A DNA stretch of 64,000 nt from Variovorax sp. 54 (GTDB lineage: Bacteria > Pseudomonadota > Gammaproteobacteria > Burkholderiales > Burkholderiaceae_C), in assembly GCF_002754375.1 (NCBI RefSeq), contig NZ_PEFF01000001.1:4605501-4669500 (forward strand), written 5' to 3'. Below, piece after piece: positions 9,185 to 19,444 of this stretch. Under the pieces are notes generated by a model. That model searched no databases, had not been told where the DNA came from, and saw only the letters and a program-made list of their open reading frames with translations. A program made the translations under genes and the position numbers. How positions within the stretch are numbered: the stretch's first letter is position 1; the number at the start of each line of letters is the position of its first letter.

Positions 9185-9205
9185 GATGCTATCGACAAAC
9201 AGCCG

Positions 9206-10321
9206 TCAGGCGAAGACGCCGGCCGTGTCCTGCATGCGTGCCGACACTTCACCCAGGTGGTGCAAGGTGTCGCCGAAGGTGAGCTCGAGCTGCGTGAGCT
9301 TGCGGAAGTAGTGGCTGCCGATGTACTCGTCGGTCACGCCGATGCCGCCATGCAGCTGCACCGAGTTCGCTGCCACGTAGCGCATCGACGTGCCCAGCTG
9401 GTACTTGGCGCGGGCCAGCGCCTGGCGGCGTTCGTCGGCCGGGGCGTTGAGCTTGAGCGTTGCGTAGTAGCTCATCGAACGTGCCAGTTCCAGCTGCATC
9501 TTCATGTCGGCGATGCGGTGGCGCAGCGCCTGGAAGCTGGCGATGACCACGCCGAACTGCTTGCGCTGGTTCATGTAGTCGATCGTGACGTCGAGCGTCT
9601 TGTCGAGCACGCCGACCGCTTCGGCGCAGGTGGCGGCAATGCCGACATCGACCGCGTACTCGAGTGCGGTCAGGCCGTCGGCCGTGACCAGCGTGGCGTC
9701 GGCCTTGTCGAACACGACTTCGGCCGCGCGGCCGCCGTCCTGCGTGCCATAGCCGCGGGCTTCGACGCCGCTGGCGCTGCGCTCGACCAGGAAGAGGGCG
9801 ATCTTGCCGTCGACCTTGGCGGGCACGAGGAAGGCGTCGGCTTCGTCGCCCACGGGCACCACGCTCTTGGCGCCGGTCAGCGAATACCCGTTGCCCGACT
9901 TGACGGCGGTAGCGTCGCACACGTCGAGGCGGTAGCGCGCCTTGCGCTCCTGGTAGGCCAGCACCACGAGGGCCTGGCCGCCGGCGATGCGGGGCAGCCA
10001 GTTTTCCTTGGTGGCCGCGTCGGCGTAGCCGCCGAGCACGGCGCCGGCGATCAGCGTCTGCGCGAAGGGCTCCAGCACGATGCCGCGGCCCAGTTCTTCC
10101 ATCACGACCATGCCGGCCACCGGGCCCATGCCCAGGCCGCCGTTGTCTTCGCTGATGTACAGGCCGCCCAGGCCGAGTTCGGCCAGTTCGTCCCAGGCCT
10201 CGCGCGAGAAGCCGCCCTTGGCCTCGATGCCGCGACGGCGCTCGAAGTCATAGCCCTTGTCGACCCACTTGCGAACGGCGTCGCGCAGCTGGTCCTGGTC
10301 TTCCGAAAAATTGAAATCCAT
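9206..10321 (-). CDS. Acyl-CoA dehydrogenase, small subunit type (PimD-like)
   Basis: 371 residues, flavin-dependent acyl-CoA dehydrogenase: N-terminal helical domain (MDFNFSEDQDQLRD), middle beta domain, and a C-terminal helical domain with RKQFGVVIASFQALRHRIADM and QLHGGIGVTDEY. The start is 12 bases after the stop of a second dehydrogenase of different subtype. That pairing and gene order match pimC/pimD-type heteromeric dehydrogenases for dicarboxyl- or branched acyl-CoAs. The substrate itself is inferred and uncertain. Confidence 0.92.
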   Translation of the reverse strand: MDFNFSEDQDQLRDAVRKWVDKGYDFERRRGIEAKGGFSREAWDELAELGLGGLYISEDNGGLGMGPVAGMVVMEELGRGIVLEPFAQTLIAGAVLGGYADAATKENWLPRIAGGQALVVLAYQERKARYRLDVCDATAVKSGNGYSLTGAKSVVPVGDEADAFLVPAKVDGKIALFLVERSASGVEARGYGTQDGGRAAEVVFDKADATLVTADGLTALEYAVDVGIAATCAEAVGVLDKTLDVTIDYMNQRKQFGVVIASFQALRHRIADMKMQLELARSMSYYATLKLNAPADERRQALARAKYQLGTSMRYVAANSVQLHGGIGVTDEYIGSHYFRKLTQLELTFGDTLHHLGEVSARMQDTAGVFA

Positions 10322-10333
10322 GTTGGTGTCTCC

Positions 10334-11515
10334 TCAGCCCAGGACGGTTTGCGCCACGATGTTGCGCTGGACTTCGTTCGAGCCGCCGTAGATCGTGGTC
10401 TTGCGCATGTTGAAGAAGGTCGATGCCAGCGGTGCCAGCGCCGGGTTGCCACCGGGGAAGTTGCCTTGCCAGCCGGCTTCCATGGCTTCGCGGATCAGCG
10501 GCAGCGCGTAAGGGCCGCCGGCCAGCATCATCAGCTCGGCGTAGCGCTGCTGGATCTCGCTGCCGCGGATCTTGAGCAGGCCCGCCACGTCCAGCGAGTT
10601 CTTGCCCGAGGTGGCGGCGGAGAGCACGCGCAGCACCATCATCTCGAGGGCGACGATGTCGACTTCGAGCTTGGCGATTTCGTCGCGGAAGCGCAGGTCG
10701 TCGTACACGCCTTCGCTCTTGGCGATGCGCTTCAGGCGCTCGAGCTCGCGCTTGGCGCGGTTCACGTCGGCGATGTTGGTGCGCTCGTGCGAGAGCAGGT
10801 GCTTGGCGTAGGTCCAGCCCTTGTTCTCTTCGCCGATCAGGTTTTCGGCGGGCACTTCGACGTTGTCGAAGAACACCTCGTTCACCTCGACGCCGCCGTC
10901 GATCAGCTTGATCGGGCGCACGGTGACGCCGGGCGATTTCATGTCCAGCAGCAGGAAGCTGATGCCGGTCTGGGGCTTGCCCTCGTTGCTGGTGCGCACG
11001 AGGTTGAACATCCAGTCGCCGTGCTGGCCGAGCGTGGTCCAGGTCTTCTGGCCGTTGACGATGTACTTGTCACCCTTGCGCTCGGCCTTGGTCTTCACCG
11101 AAGCGAGGTCGGAGCCCGAACCAGGTTCGCTGTAGCCCTGGCTCCACCAGACTTCGCCGCTGGCGATGCCGGGGAGAAAACGCTTTTGCTGCTCGGCGTT
11201 GCCGAAAGCCATGATCACCGGGGCCACCATGACGGGGCCGAACGGGATGATGCGCGGCGCGCCGGCCAGGGCGGTTTCTTCCTCGAACAGGTGGCGCTGC
11301 ACGGCGGTCCAGCCGGGGCCGCCGAATTCCTTGGGCCAGCCGTAGCCCAGCCAGCCCTTCTTGCCGAGGATCTTGGCCCAGCCTTGCAGATCGTCGCGCG
11401 TCAGTTCGAGCGCGTTGTGCACCTTGTGCGAAATCTCCTGGGGGAGGTTGTCCTTGACCCATGCGCGAACTTCTTCGCGGAACTTCTGTTCTTCGGGTGT
11501 GAAGCTCAAATCCAT
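10334..11515 (-). CDS. Acyl-CoA dehydrogenase, large subunit type (PimC-like)
   Basis: 393 residues. Family signatures: N-terminal MDLSFTPEEQKFREEVRAW, FAD-contacting QGYSEPGSGSDLASVKTKA, the QKTWTTLGQHGDWMFNLVRT strand, and C-terminal TTIYGGSNEVQRNIVAQ. Start ATG 11515; downstream partner at 10321. The two subunits probably form one enzyme that desaturates an acyl-CoA and passes electrons to ETF. Divergently transcribed from purN across a 174-base gap. Confidence 0.94.
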   Translation of the reverse strand: MDLSFTPEEQKFREEVRAWVKDNLPQEISHKVHNALELTRDDLQGWAKILGKKGWLGYGWPKEFGGPGWTAVQRHLFEEETALAGAPRIIPFGPVMVAPVIMAFGNAEQQKRFLPGIASGEVWWSQGYSEPGSGSDLASVKTKAERKGDKYIVNGQKTWTTLGQHGDWMFNLVRTSNEGKPQTGISFLLLDMKSPGVTVRPIKLIDGGVEVNEVFFDNVEVPAENLIGEENKGWTYAKHLLSHERTNIADVNRAKRELERLKRIAKSEGVYDDLRFRDEIAKLEVDIVALEMMVLRVLSAATSGKNSLDVAGLLKIRGSEIQQRYAELMMLAGGPYALPLIREAMEAGWQGNFPGGNPALAPLASTFFNMRKTTIYGGSNEVQRNIVAQTVLG

Positions 11516-11689
11516 GCGTGCCTCGCTGTGTTGATCGGTCCACCGCAGACGCGGGGGTGTCTCCGGAATCGCGAGTTTTAGCACGGTCGTGCTGCGATCC
11601 GGTGTCCGCGTCGCGACAAGCCCGCCGGTGCGTGGGTGGACGGGAGGCTGATCGGGGTGTCGGCGGGGCACGGATAATCCCGGCCTCCC

Positions 11690-12286
11690 ATGAAGAACAT
11701 CGTGATCCTGATCTCCGGCGGCGGCTCGAACATGGCGGCCATCGTGCGCGCCGCCGAGCGCGACCGCTGGGCCGAGCGCTTCGGCGCGCGCATTGCCGCC
11801 GTCATCAGCAACAAGCCGGAGGCCGGCGGGCTGGCGTTGGCCAGGTCGCACGGCATCGCGACCGCCGTGGTGCCGCACCAGGCCTTCGACAGCCGCGAGG
11901 CCTTCGACGCGGCGCTGGCCGAGGCGGTCGACGCCCATGCGCCGGCGCTGGTGGTGCTGGCGGGCTTCATGCGCATCCTGACGCCGGGCTTCGTGGCGCG
12001 CTACGCGGGGCGGCTGGTGAACATCCATCCGTCGCTGCTGCCGGCCTTTCCGGGGCTGCACACCCACCAGCGTGCCATCGAGGCGGGCTGCAAGGTGGCC
12101 GGGGTGACGGTGCACCAGGTCACGGCCGAGCTCGACCACGGGCCGATCCTTGCGCAGGCCGTGGTGCCGGTGCTGCCCGACGACACGGCCGCCACGCTGG
12201 CCGGCCGGGTGCTGTCCCAGGAGCACCTGCTGTATCCGCGCGCCATCGCTGGATGGCTTTTGGATACATTGAGTCACAAAGCTTAA
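11690..12286 (+). CDS. purN: Phosphoribosylglycinamide formyltransferase 1
   Basis: 198 residues, the folate-dependent GAR transformylase of purine synthesis. It shows the phosphate loop SGGGSNMAAIV, catalytic VNIHPSLLPAFPG (Asn and His), and TAELDHGPI with the catalytic Asp. Length and motif order match the enzyme throughout. Stand-alone gene followed 38 bases later by a lipoprotein gene. Confidence 0.96.
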   Translation: MKNIVILISGGGSNMAAIVRAAERDRWAERFGARIAAVISNKPEAGGLALARSHGIATAVVPHQAFDSREAFDAALAEAVDAHAPALVVLAGFMRILTPGFVARYAGRLVNIHPSLLPAFPGLHTHQRAIEAGCKVAGVTVHQVTAELDHGPILAQAVVPVLPDDTAATLAGRVLSQEHLLYPRAIAGWLLDTLSHKA

Positions 12287-12324
12287 AGTTGTTTATATTC
12301 GCGGGTTTTCGGGAGCACAGAACT

Positions 12325-12654
12325 TTGAAAACCCAATCGCTGCTGTTGACGCTGGCCACCGCGGCCCTGCTGGCCGCCTGCGCCGCACCGGCCCCCGCGC
12401 CGACCCCTGCTGCGCCCGCGCCGGCACCCGCCGCGCCCGCCGAGCCGGTCGCCCAGTGCAACGCCGAGAGCGCCCGCTTTGCCGTGGGCCAGCAGGTGAC
12501 GCCTCAGCTTGAAGCTGCGGCGCGCACGCGTTCGGGGGCCGCGACGGTGCGGGTGCTCAAGCCCAACCAGCCGGTCACGATGGAATTCAACGGCGCGCGG
12601 CTCAATCTCGCCGTGGACGCGCGCGGGCGCGTCACGGCCGCTCACTGCGGCTGA
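12325..12654 (+). CDS. I78-family peptidase inhibitor lipoprotein
   Basis: 109 residues from TTG 12325, with GGGAG nine bases upstream. A signal peptide ends in lipobox LLAAC, then comes an Ala/Pro linker (residues about 20-43), then the I78 domain: FAVGQQVT, ARTRSGA, VRVLKPNQPVTMEF, ARLNLAVD, GRVTAAHCG. The family prototype is a small fungal elastase inhibitor; bacterial members are thought to restrain serine proteases in the envelope. No ATG gives the signal peptide, so the TTG start is well supported. Confidence 0.85.
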   Translation: MKTQSLLLTLATAALLAACAAPAPAPTPAAPAPAPAAPAEPVAQCNAESARFAVGQQVTPQLEAAARTRSGAATVRVLKPNQPVTMEFNGARLNLAVDARGRVTAAHCG

Positions 12655-12890
12655 GCGTCGACCGGGGCGAACCGGCGTTGCGGCCGGCCGTCGATCTCGA
12701 TGGTTTCTTCGAACATCGCGGCGGGCCGGACCCACAGGCCGCGGGCACCGTAGAGGGCGCGGTACAGCGTCATCGGCTCCAGCGTTTCGCTGTGGCGGAC
12801 GGTGCCGATCACGTCGTACTCGCCGCCCTTGTAGTGGCGGTAGCGGCCGGGGGGCGTTTCGATCAGGGGAGGGAGGTCTTCGTCGTTCAA
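12642..12890 (-). CDS. DUF1653 domain protein
   Basis: 82 residues from TTG 12890; longer upstream frame exists but does not match the family. The core PPGRYRHYKGGEYDVIGTVRHSET and LWVRPAAMFEETI is the DUF1653 fold, a small beta protein of unknown function found alone in many bacteria. Its last 13 bases overlap the convergent I78 gene, and its start lies 56 bases from the divergent M48 protease. Confidence 0.78.
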   Translation of the reverse strand: MNDEDLPPLIETPPGRYRHYKGGEYDVIGTVRHSETLEPMTLYRALYGARGLWVRPAAMFEETIEIDGRPQRRFAPVDAQPQ

Positions 12891-12946
12891 CGGGGCACTT
12901 CTTTCTTCGAATAACAACTGTCGGATATGTATTTGACGGGAGTCGG

Positions 12947-14800
12947 ATGGACCGTGCGGATTTTGTTCACCTGGTTCGCCTGAGCGAGCACGCAAGTGCG
13001 GACGACAGCGCGCGCTACCGGCGTGGCGTCGCGGCGTTTGCCGCGCTCGGCTACCTCTGGGTGCTGGCCTGCCTCGGCCTGGCGGTGGGCATTGTGGCCT
13101 GGGTGGTCGTGTCGGTGGCCGAGGGGCGCTTCAACTTCACCCGCGGCTGGCTGCTCGTGTTTGCGCTGGGCCTGTTCTGGGCGACCCTGCGCGCGCTCTG
13201 GGTGCATTTCGACGAACCCGACGGCGAGCCGCTCACGCGCGCCGACGCACCCGGATTGTTTGAGGCGCTGGACCGCATCCGCGAGCGGATCAAGGGGCCG
13301 CCGGTGCACCGCGTCTACCTGGACGACAACTTCAACGCCAGCATCAGCCAGGTGCCGCGCTTCGGCCTGTTCGGCGGTGCGCTCAATACGCTGAGCATCG
13401 GCCTGCCGCTGCTGATGATGCTGGACCGGCAGCGCCTGCTGTCGGTGCTGGCCCACGAATACGGACACCTGCGCGGCAACCACGGCCGCCTCAGCGCCTG
13501 GATCTACCGCACGCGGCTGTCGTGGCTGCGGCTCGATGCCAGCCTGCAGCGCGACGAGGGCGTGATGGCGCTGGTGTCGCAAGCTTTCTTCCGCTGGTAC
13601 TTTCCGCGCTTTGCCGCCAAGACCTTCGCGCTGGCCCGCCAGGACGAGTACGAGGCCGACCGCATTTCGGGCCGGCTGCTCGGCACCGCGGTGGCCGCGG
13701 CCGCGCTCACCGAGGTGGCCATCAAGGGCAACTGGTACGCCAGTGAGTTCTGGCCCTGGCACTGGGCGCGCGCCGAGCGCGAGCCGCTGCCGCCCGGGCC
13801 GTTCGCCGCGCTGCGGCAGCGCGCCCGCACGCCGCCGAGCGAGGAGTTCGCGCGCCAGGCGCTGCGCGAGGCCATGCGCCGCGTCAGCGACCTGGACGAC
13901 ACCCATCCGGTGCTGCGCGACCGGCTGGAAGCGCTGAACCAGAAGGCGGCGCTGCCGACCTGGTCGCAGCGGCCCGCGCTCGACATGCTGGCCGACAAGC
14001 ACAAGTGGATCTCGCATTTCGACAACGCCTGGCGCCGCGCCCACGCGGCCGACTGGAAGCAGCACCACGCGCACCGCTCGCGCATCCGCGAGCGCATCGC
14101 CGTGCTGGCGGCCCGCGGCGAGCGCAACACGCCCGACGAGATGGTCGAGTGGGCCGACGCCGAACGCCGGCTCGACCCGGCGGCGCCGGTGCGCGCGCGC
14201 TACGAAAGCGCGCTGCGGATCGCGCCGGACCACCCGGGCGCCCTGCGCGGGCTGGCCCAGATGCTGCCCGTGCGCGAGCGCGCCGAGCGCCTGGCGGTGC
14301 TCGAGCGGCTGCACCTGTCGGGCGTGGCCAGCCGCTGGTGGGCGGCGAAGAATGCCGTCGCCTCGCTCGAAGATCCCGAAGCCGGGCCGCACGACGAGCA
14401 GGGGCTCAAGCTGTGGCGCGCGCGGCTCAAGGAGGCGGAGGAGGCCGAGGCGCGTGCCTGGGAGGAGATCACCGACACGCCGTTCTTCAGCCAGATTTCG
14501 CGCCACGACTTGAACGACCACGAGCTGGGCGAGCTGCGCGCCGACATCGTGCGCTGCCTGCCCGTGTCGCGGCTGTGGGTGGTACGCAAGAACCTGCGCG
14601 AGTTCGCATGGCGGCGGGCGTACATCGTGTTCGTCGAAGTGCCGGGGCTCGACGACGACGACCGCTGGCACCTGTGCCGCGAACTCGAGCAGACGCTGAC
14701 CTTGCCCGGGGCGGCGCTGGTGCTCTGGGCGGGGCATTCGCCCACGCTGGAAGACATCGAGCGGCAGGCCTTCGGGACCGTCTGGGTGCGCGGCGTCTGA
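12947..14800 (+). CDS. M48-family membrane metallopeptidase
   Basis: 617 residues from ATG 12947 (GGGAG five bases upstream). Two membrane helices at about residues 29-58 and 66-84, then the zinc site HEYGH at 170-174 and the third ligand in DEYEAD near 236. This is the HtpX/Ste24-like layout, with the active site on the cytoplasmic side or within the membrane. The last 300 residues are Arg/Glu/Ala-rich with repeat-like helical pairs (PDHPGALRGLAQMLP resembles a TPR turn), longer than in HtpX. Probably a membrane protein quality-control protease; the substrate is unknown. Confidence 0.85.
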   Translation: MDRADFVHLVRLSEHASADDSARYRRGVAAFAALGYLWVLACLGLAVGIVAWVVVSVAEGRFNFTRGWLLVFALGLFWATLRALWVHFDEPDGEPLTRADAPGLFEALDRIRERIKGPPVHRVYLDDNFNASISQVPRFGLFGGALNTLSIGLPLLMMLDRQRLLSVLAHEYGHLRGNHGRLSAWIYRTRLSWLRLDASLQRDEGVMALVSQAFFRWYFPRFAAKTFALARQDEYEADRISGRLLGTAVAAAALTEVAIKGNWYASEFWPWHWARAEREPLPPGPFAALRQRARTPPSEEFARQALREAMRRVSDLDDTHPVLRDRLEALNQKAALPTWSQRPALDMLADKHKWISHFDNAWRRAHAADWKQHHAHRSRIRERIAVLAARGERNTPDEMVEWADAERRLDPAAPVRARYESALRIAPDHPGALRGLAQMLPVRERAERLAVLERLHLSGVASRWWAAKNAVASLEDPEAGPHDEQGLKLWRARLKEAEEAEARAWEEITDTPFFSQISRHDLNDHELGELRADIVRCLPVSRLWVVRKNLREFAWRRAYIVFVEVPGLDDDDRWHLCRELEQTLTLPGAALVLWAGHSPTLEDIERQAFGTVWVRGV

Positions 14801-14843
14801 GGCGTTTCGGCCGCGAGGCCGGCCGGCTGAGACAATCGGGGCT

Positions 14844-16115
14844 ATGCATCCCAAAGCCCTGTTGGAGGCCACCGCCGATCTGGTCGGCCTTGTCCTGAAA
14901 TTCGATCACCCGGCCGACCAGGTCGTTTCGCGCTTTTTCCGCGACCACCGCGAGTTCGGCCCGCGCGAGCGCGCGACGCTCGCCGAGACCGTCTACACCG
15001 TCCTTCGCAAGAAGCTGCTGTTCGATCACCTGTCGCCCTCGGGCAGCGGTTCGAAGGAGCGCCGCATGGCGATCCTGGGCTTTCACGGCCCGCGCGACTT
15101 CCTGAAGAGCGCGCTCAACGACACCGAGAAGCGCTGGCTCGACAACTGCGACGCCGTCAAGCCCGACGACCTGCTCGAACGCCATCGCCACAACCTGCCC
15201 GAATGGCTGGTCGCGCCGCTCAAGGCGCAACTGGGCGACGGCTTCTGGCCGATGGTCGAGAGCCTGCAGCAACCCGCGCCGCTCGATCTGCGCGTCAATG
15301 CGTTCACCGACAAACGGGTCGAAGTGAAGGCGGAGCTTGCAAAGGCTGCTATCAAATCGGAAGTGACGCCGTTCTCGCCCTGGGGCTTGCGCATCGACGG
15401 CAAGCCCGCGCTGACCAAGCTCGACGCTTTCGTGCGCGGTGCCATCGAGGTGCAGGACGAAGGCTCGCAGCTGCTGGCGCTGCTGCTGGATGCCAAGCGC
15501 GGCGAAATGGTGGTCGATTTCTGCGCCGGCGCTGGCGGCAAGACCCTGGCCATCGGCGCGACCATGCGCAACACCGGCCGGCTCTACGCTTTCGACACCT
15601 CGGCCCACCGCCTGGACGCGCTCAAGCCGCGGCTGGCGCGCAGCAAGTTGTCGAACGTGCACCCGGCCGCGATCGCGCACGAGCGCGACGACCGGGTCAA
15701 GCGCCTGGCCGGCAAGATCGACCGCGTGCTGGTCGACGCGCCCTGTTCGGGGCTCGGCACGCTGCGCCGCAATCCCGACCTCAAATGGCGCCAATCGGCC
15801 AAGTCGGTGGCCGAGCTGACGGCCAAGCAGACCGCCATCCTGCAAAGCGCGGCCCGGCTCGTGAAGTCGGGTGGCCGGCTCGTGTACGCCACCTGCAGCG
15901 TGCTGCCGGAGGAAAACGAGGCCATCGCCGAGGCTTTTGCCGCCGCGAACCCCGATTTCGAGCCCGTGGACGCGGCGGAATTGCTCCAGAGCCTCAAGGT
16001 GGAGGGCGCCGAGGCCCTCTGCGCGGGCGGGGAAGACGGCCGCCGCTACCTGCGCCTGTGGCCTCATCGCCACGCCACCGACGGCTTTTTTGCCGCCGTG
16101 TGGAACCGGAAATAG
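14844..16115 (+). CDS. RsmB/NOP-family RNA (cytosine-C5) methyltransferase
   Basis: 423 residues. The SAM site is VVDFCAGAGGKTLAIGA. The two catalytic cysteines sit in DAPCSG (about C301) and ATCSVLPEENE (about C351), the motif IV/VI pair of m5C RNA methyltransferases. The N-terminal 150 residues are helical and NusB-like. The best match is a betaproteobacterial paralogue of RsmB (16S rRNA m5C967); I leave the symbol blank because a canonical rsmB usually sits beside fmt/def elsewhere. Confidence 0.88.
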   Translation: MHPKALLEATADLVGLVLKFDHPADQVVSRFFRDHREFGPRERATLAETVYTVLRKKLLFDHLSPSGSGSKERRMAILGFHGPRDFLKSALNDTEKRWLDNCDAVKPDDLLERHRHNLPEWLVAPLKAQLGDGFWPMVESLQQPAPLDLRVNAFTDKRVEVKAELAKAAIKSEVTPFSPWGLRIDGKPALTKLDAFVRGAIEVQDEGSQLLALLLDAKRGEMVVDFCAGAGGKTLAIGATMRNTGRLYAFDTSAHRLDALKPRLARSKLSNVHPAAIAHERDDRVKRLAGKIDRVLVDAPCSGLGTLRRNPDLKWRQSAKSVAELTAKQTAILQSAARLVKSGGRLVYATCSVLPEENEAIAEAFAAANPDFEPVDAAELLQSLKVEGAEALCAGGEDGRRYLRLWPHRHATDGFFAAVWNRK

Positions 16116-16251
16116 GGACAGGGCTCCAAACTAGGGTAAATCTGCGGTGTGACAGAAGGACAAAAGGCCTCGTTTTGGCCCTGACATCCTAAAATCGCGG
16201 GTTACTTACCTGAAGGCTGCACCTTCGTGTGGCCATGGAGTACCTGACTCA

Positions 16252-17466
16252 ATGATGCTTCCTGACTCCGCCGTTCTGAACGCGGTCATCCAATGGCTCG
16301 GACACGGCCTGTGGGACATTGCCTGGTGGCAAGTCGTGCTGTACACGCTCGTCACCACGCACATCACCATCGCAGCGGTCACGATCTTTCTGCACCGCAC
16401 GCAGACGCACAAGGCGATGGACCTCGGTCCGATCCCCTCGCACTTCTTCCGTTTCTGGCTCTGGCTCGGCACCGGCATGGTGACGAAGGAGTGGGTCGCC
16501 ATTCACCGCAAGCACCACGCGAAGTGCGAAACCGTCGACGATCCGCACAGCCCGCAGGTCAAGGGCATCGACGAAGTCTTCTGGCGCGGCGCCGAGCTGT
16601 ACCGCAAGGAATCGAAGAACAAGGAAACGATGGAGCGCTACGGTCACGGCACGCCCGATGACTGGATCGAGCGCAACCTGTACACGCGCTACAGCTGGCA
16701 AGGCGTGGGCCTGATGCTGGTGATCAACCTGGCGCTGTTCGGCGGGCTCGGCCTGACCGTGTGGGCGGTCCAGATGCTCTGGATCCCGATCACCGCCGCC
16801 GGCATCATCAACGGCATCGGCCACTACTGGGGCTACCGCAACTTCGAGGCGTCCGACGCCAGCCGCAACATCATGCCCTGGGGCCTGATCATCGGCGGCG
16901 AAGAGCTGCACAACAACCACCACACCTACCCGACTTCGGCCAAGTTCTCGGTCAAGAAGTACGAGTTCGACATCGGCTGGGTCTACATCCAGGTGTTCCA
17001 GAAGCTCGGTTGGGCCAAGGTCAAGAAGGTGCCGCCGAAGATGCAGATGGGCGACATCCAGCCCGTGGCCAACGAGAAGACGCTCGAGGCCGTCATTGCC
17101 AACCGCTACGAAGTGATGGCCGGCTACGCCCGCGAAATGCGCCGTGCGACCAGCGAGGAAATCGAAGTGCTGAAGGCCAAGGGCGCCGACCTGTCGGTGC
17201 TCAAGGCGGCCAAGCGCTGGCTGCATCGTGACGACGACAAGGTGCCCGCCTCGGCGCGCACCCATCTGGTGCAGGCCCGTGCCGCGCACCCGGTGCTCGA
17301 CAAGATGGTCACGATGCGCGAAGAGCTGCGTCAGCTCTGGCTGAACACCTCGCAATCGCGCGAGCAGCTGGCGGCCGATCTGGCGGCCTGGTGCCACCGT
17401 GCGGAAGCCAGCGGCATCGCTGGCCTGCGCGAGTTCTCGACCCGCCTGCGCGCCGCGCGCGCCTGA
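16252..17466 (+). CDS. Membrane fatty acid desaturase (delta-9 acyl type)
   Basis: 404 residues. Three histidine boxes for the di-iron centre are intact: HRTQTH (48-53), HRKHH (85-89) and HNNHH (220-224). They are separated by hydrophobic segments that span the inner membrane twice as hairpins. It would introduce a cis double bond into saturated acyl chains using oxygen and an electron carrier. A C-terminal extension of about 100 charged residues follows the last box. A TAAAAT box at 16190-16195 in the 136-base leader is a plausible -10. It ends at a clear terminator. Confidence 0.93.
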   Translation: MMLPDSAVLNAVIQWLGHGLWDIAWWQVVLYTLVTTHITIAAVTIFLHRTQTHKAMDLGPIPSHFFRFWLWLGTGMVTKEWVAIHRKHHAKCETVDDPHSPQVKGIDEVFWRGAELYRKESKNKETMERYGHGTPDDWIERNLYTRYSWQGVGLMLVINLALFGGLGLTVWAVQMLWIPITAAGIINGIGHYWGYRNFEASDASRNIMPWGLIIGGEELHNNHHTYPTSAKFSVKKYEFDIGWVYIQVFQKLGWAKVKKVPPKMQMGDIQPVANEKTLEAVIANRYEVMAGYAREMRRATSEEIEVLKAKGADLSVLKAAKRWLHRDDDKVPASARTHLVQARAAHPVLDKMVTMREELRQLWLNTSQSREQLAADLAAWCHRAEASGIAGLREFSTRLRAARA

Positions 17467-17511
17467 AGAAGCTGGGCGCCAGCGCCTCGTGCGCTGCTGC
17501 TCTCGCTCAAT

Positions 17512-17541
17512 AAAAAAGCCGACCTGAGGGTCGGCTTTTTT
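17512..17541 (+). terminator. Terminator of the desaturase gene
   Basis: AAAAAAGCCGACC-TGAG-GGTCGGCTTTTTT: a near-perfect stem with T-tract, 45 bases after the desaturase stop. Confidence 0.93.
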
Positions 17542-17580
17542 GTGTCCGTCTTTTCGGCTTTCGCAAAAACGACAGGCAAC

Positions 17581-17612
17581 AAAAAACCCGCTGGGTGAGC
17601 AGCGGGTTTTTC
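17581..17612 (-). terminator. Terminator of rpmB-rpmG
   Basis: ACCCGCT and AGCGGGT form a stem with A-rich and T-rich flanks, just beyond the rpmG stop on the minus strand. It lies back to back with the desaturase terminator. Confidence 0.88.
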
Positions 17613-17631
17613 TTTTGGAGAGCAGGCTGAA

Positions 17632-17805
17632 TTACTTCAGCTTGATTTCCTTGTATTCGACGTGCTTGCGTGCCTTGGGGTCGAACTTCATGATCGACAT
17701 CTTTTCAGGCATCGTCTTCTTGTTCTTGCTCGTCGTGTAGAAGTGGCCGGTACCCGCGGTGGATTCCAGCTTGATCTTTTCGCGTCCGCCTTTGCTCGTT
17801 GCCAT
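17632..17805 (-). CDS. rpmG: 50S ribosomal protein L33
   Basis: 57 residues, [15 protein letters not shown]... to ...EYKEIKLK. There is no Cys-x-x-Cys knuckle, so this is the zinc-free (C-minus) form. It follows rpmB by 11 bases on the same strand, as in most proteobacteria, and both are transcribed into the terminator at 17581-17612. Confidence 0.97.
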   Translation of the reverse strand: MATSKGGREKIKLESTAGTGHFYTTSKNKKTMPEKMSIMKFDPKARKHVEYKEIKLK

Positions 17806-17816
17806 GATTCAGCTCC

Positions 17817-18050
17817 TTAAGCTTGGCCGCGGGCACGCAGGTCTGCGAGCACGGCATCGATACCGTTCTTGTCGATCAGGCGCAGTGCAGCGCTCGAAAC
17901 GCGCAGGCGAACCCAGCGGTTTTCAGTCTCGACCCAGAAACGGCGGTATTGCAGGTTCGGCAGGAACCGGCGCTTGGTTTTGTTGTTGGCGTGGGAAACG
18001 TTGTTTCCGACCATCGGGCCTTTGCCCGTTACGTCGCATACGCGTGCCAT
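17817..18050 (-). CDS. rpmB: 50S ribosomal protein L28
   Basis: 77 residues, the usual length: [21 protein letters not shown] at the start and an Arg/Lys-rich body ([17 protein letters not shown]). Again a zinc-free form. First gene of rpmB-rpmG; a strong TATAAT box lies 167 bases upstream. Confidence 0.98.
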   Translation of the reverse strand: MARVCDVTGKGPMVGNNVSHANNKTKRRFLPNLQYRRFWVETENRWVRLRVSSAALRLIDKNGIDAVLADLRARGQA

Positions 18051-18216
18051 GTGGACACTCTTTCTTGAACAGCTGGCACCGGCGCGATCCTGACCAGACT
18101 TGGCGGATCACAGGGTGTTTTGCAGCTTGACCTCGCCAGAAACGGGTGGCGGTACCCCGGATTTGCCGCAACCCGACTCCCTGTAGGAGCTGGACCTTAT
18201 TTCGGCAAAGCCTCGG

Positions 18217-18222
18217 ATTATA
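18217..18222 (-). promoter_or_regulatory. Probable -10 box of rpmB-rpmG
   Basis: Minus-strand TATAAT preceded by GGGC, in a gap otherwise free of genes (18051-18310). No good -35 is seen at 16-18 bases. It would give a leader of about 160 bases before rpmB. Confidence 0.5.
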
Positions 18223-18261
18223 GCCCTTTCAGGGTCGGCTGGGCTGGCCGTGCCGCAGAAG

Positions 18262-18293
18262 CGGGAAACCGGGCCCCGCGGGCCGGTTTCCCG
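18262..18293 (-). terminator. Hairpin after trxB
   Basis: CGGGAAACCGG (18262-18272) and CCGGTTTCCCG (18283-18293) form a perfect 11-bp stem, 18 bases after the trxB stop. No long T-tract, so the efficiency is uncertain. Confidence 0.6.
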
Positions 18294-18310
18294 TTCCGCG
18301 GGGAGAGGCG

Positions 18311-19441
<1,131 letters not shown>

Positions 19442-19444
19442 CTA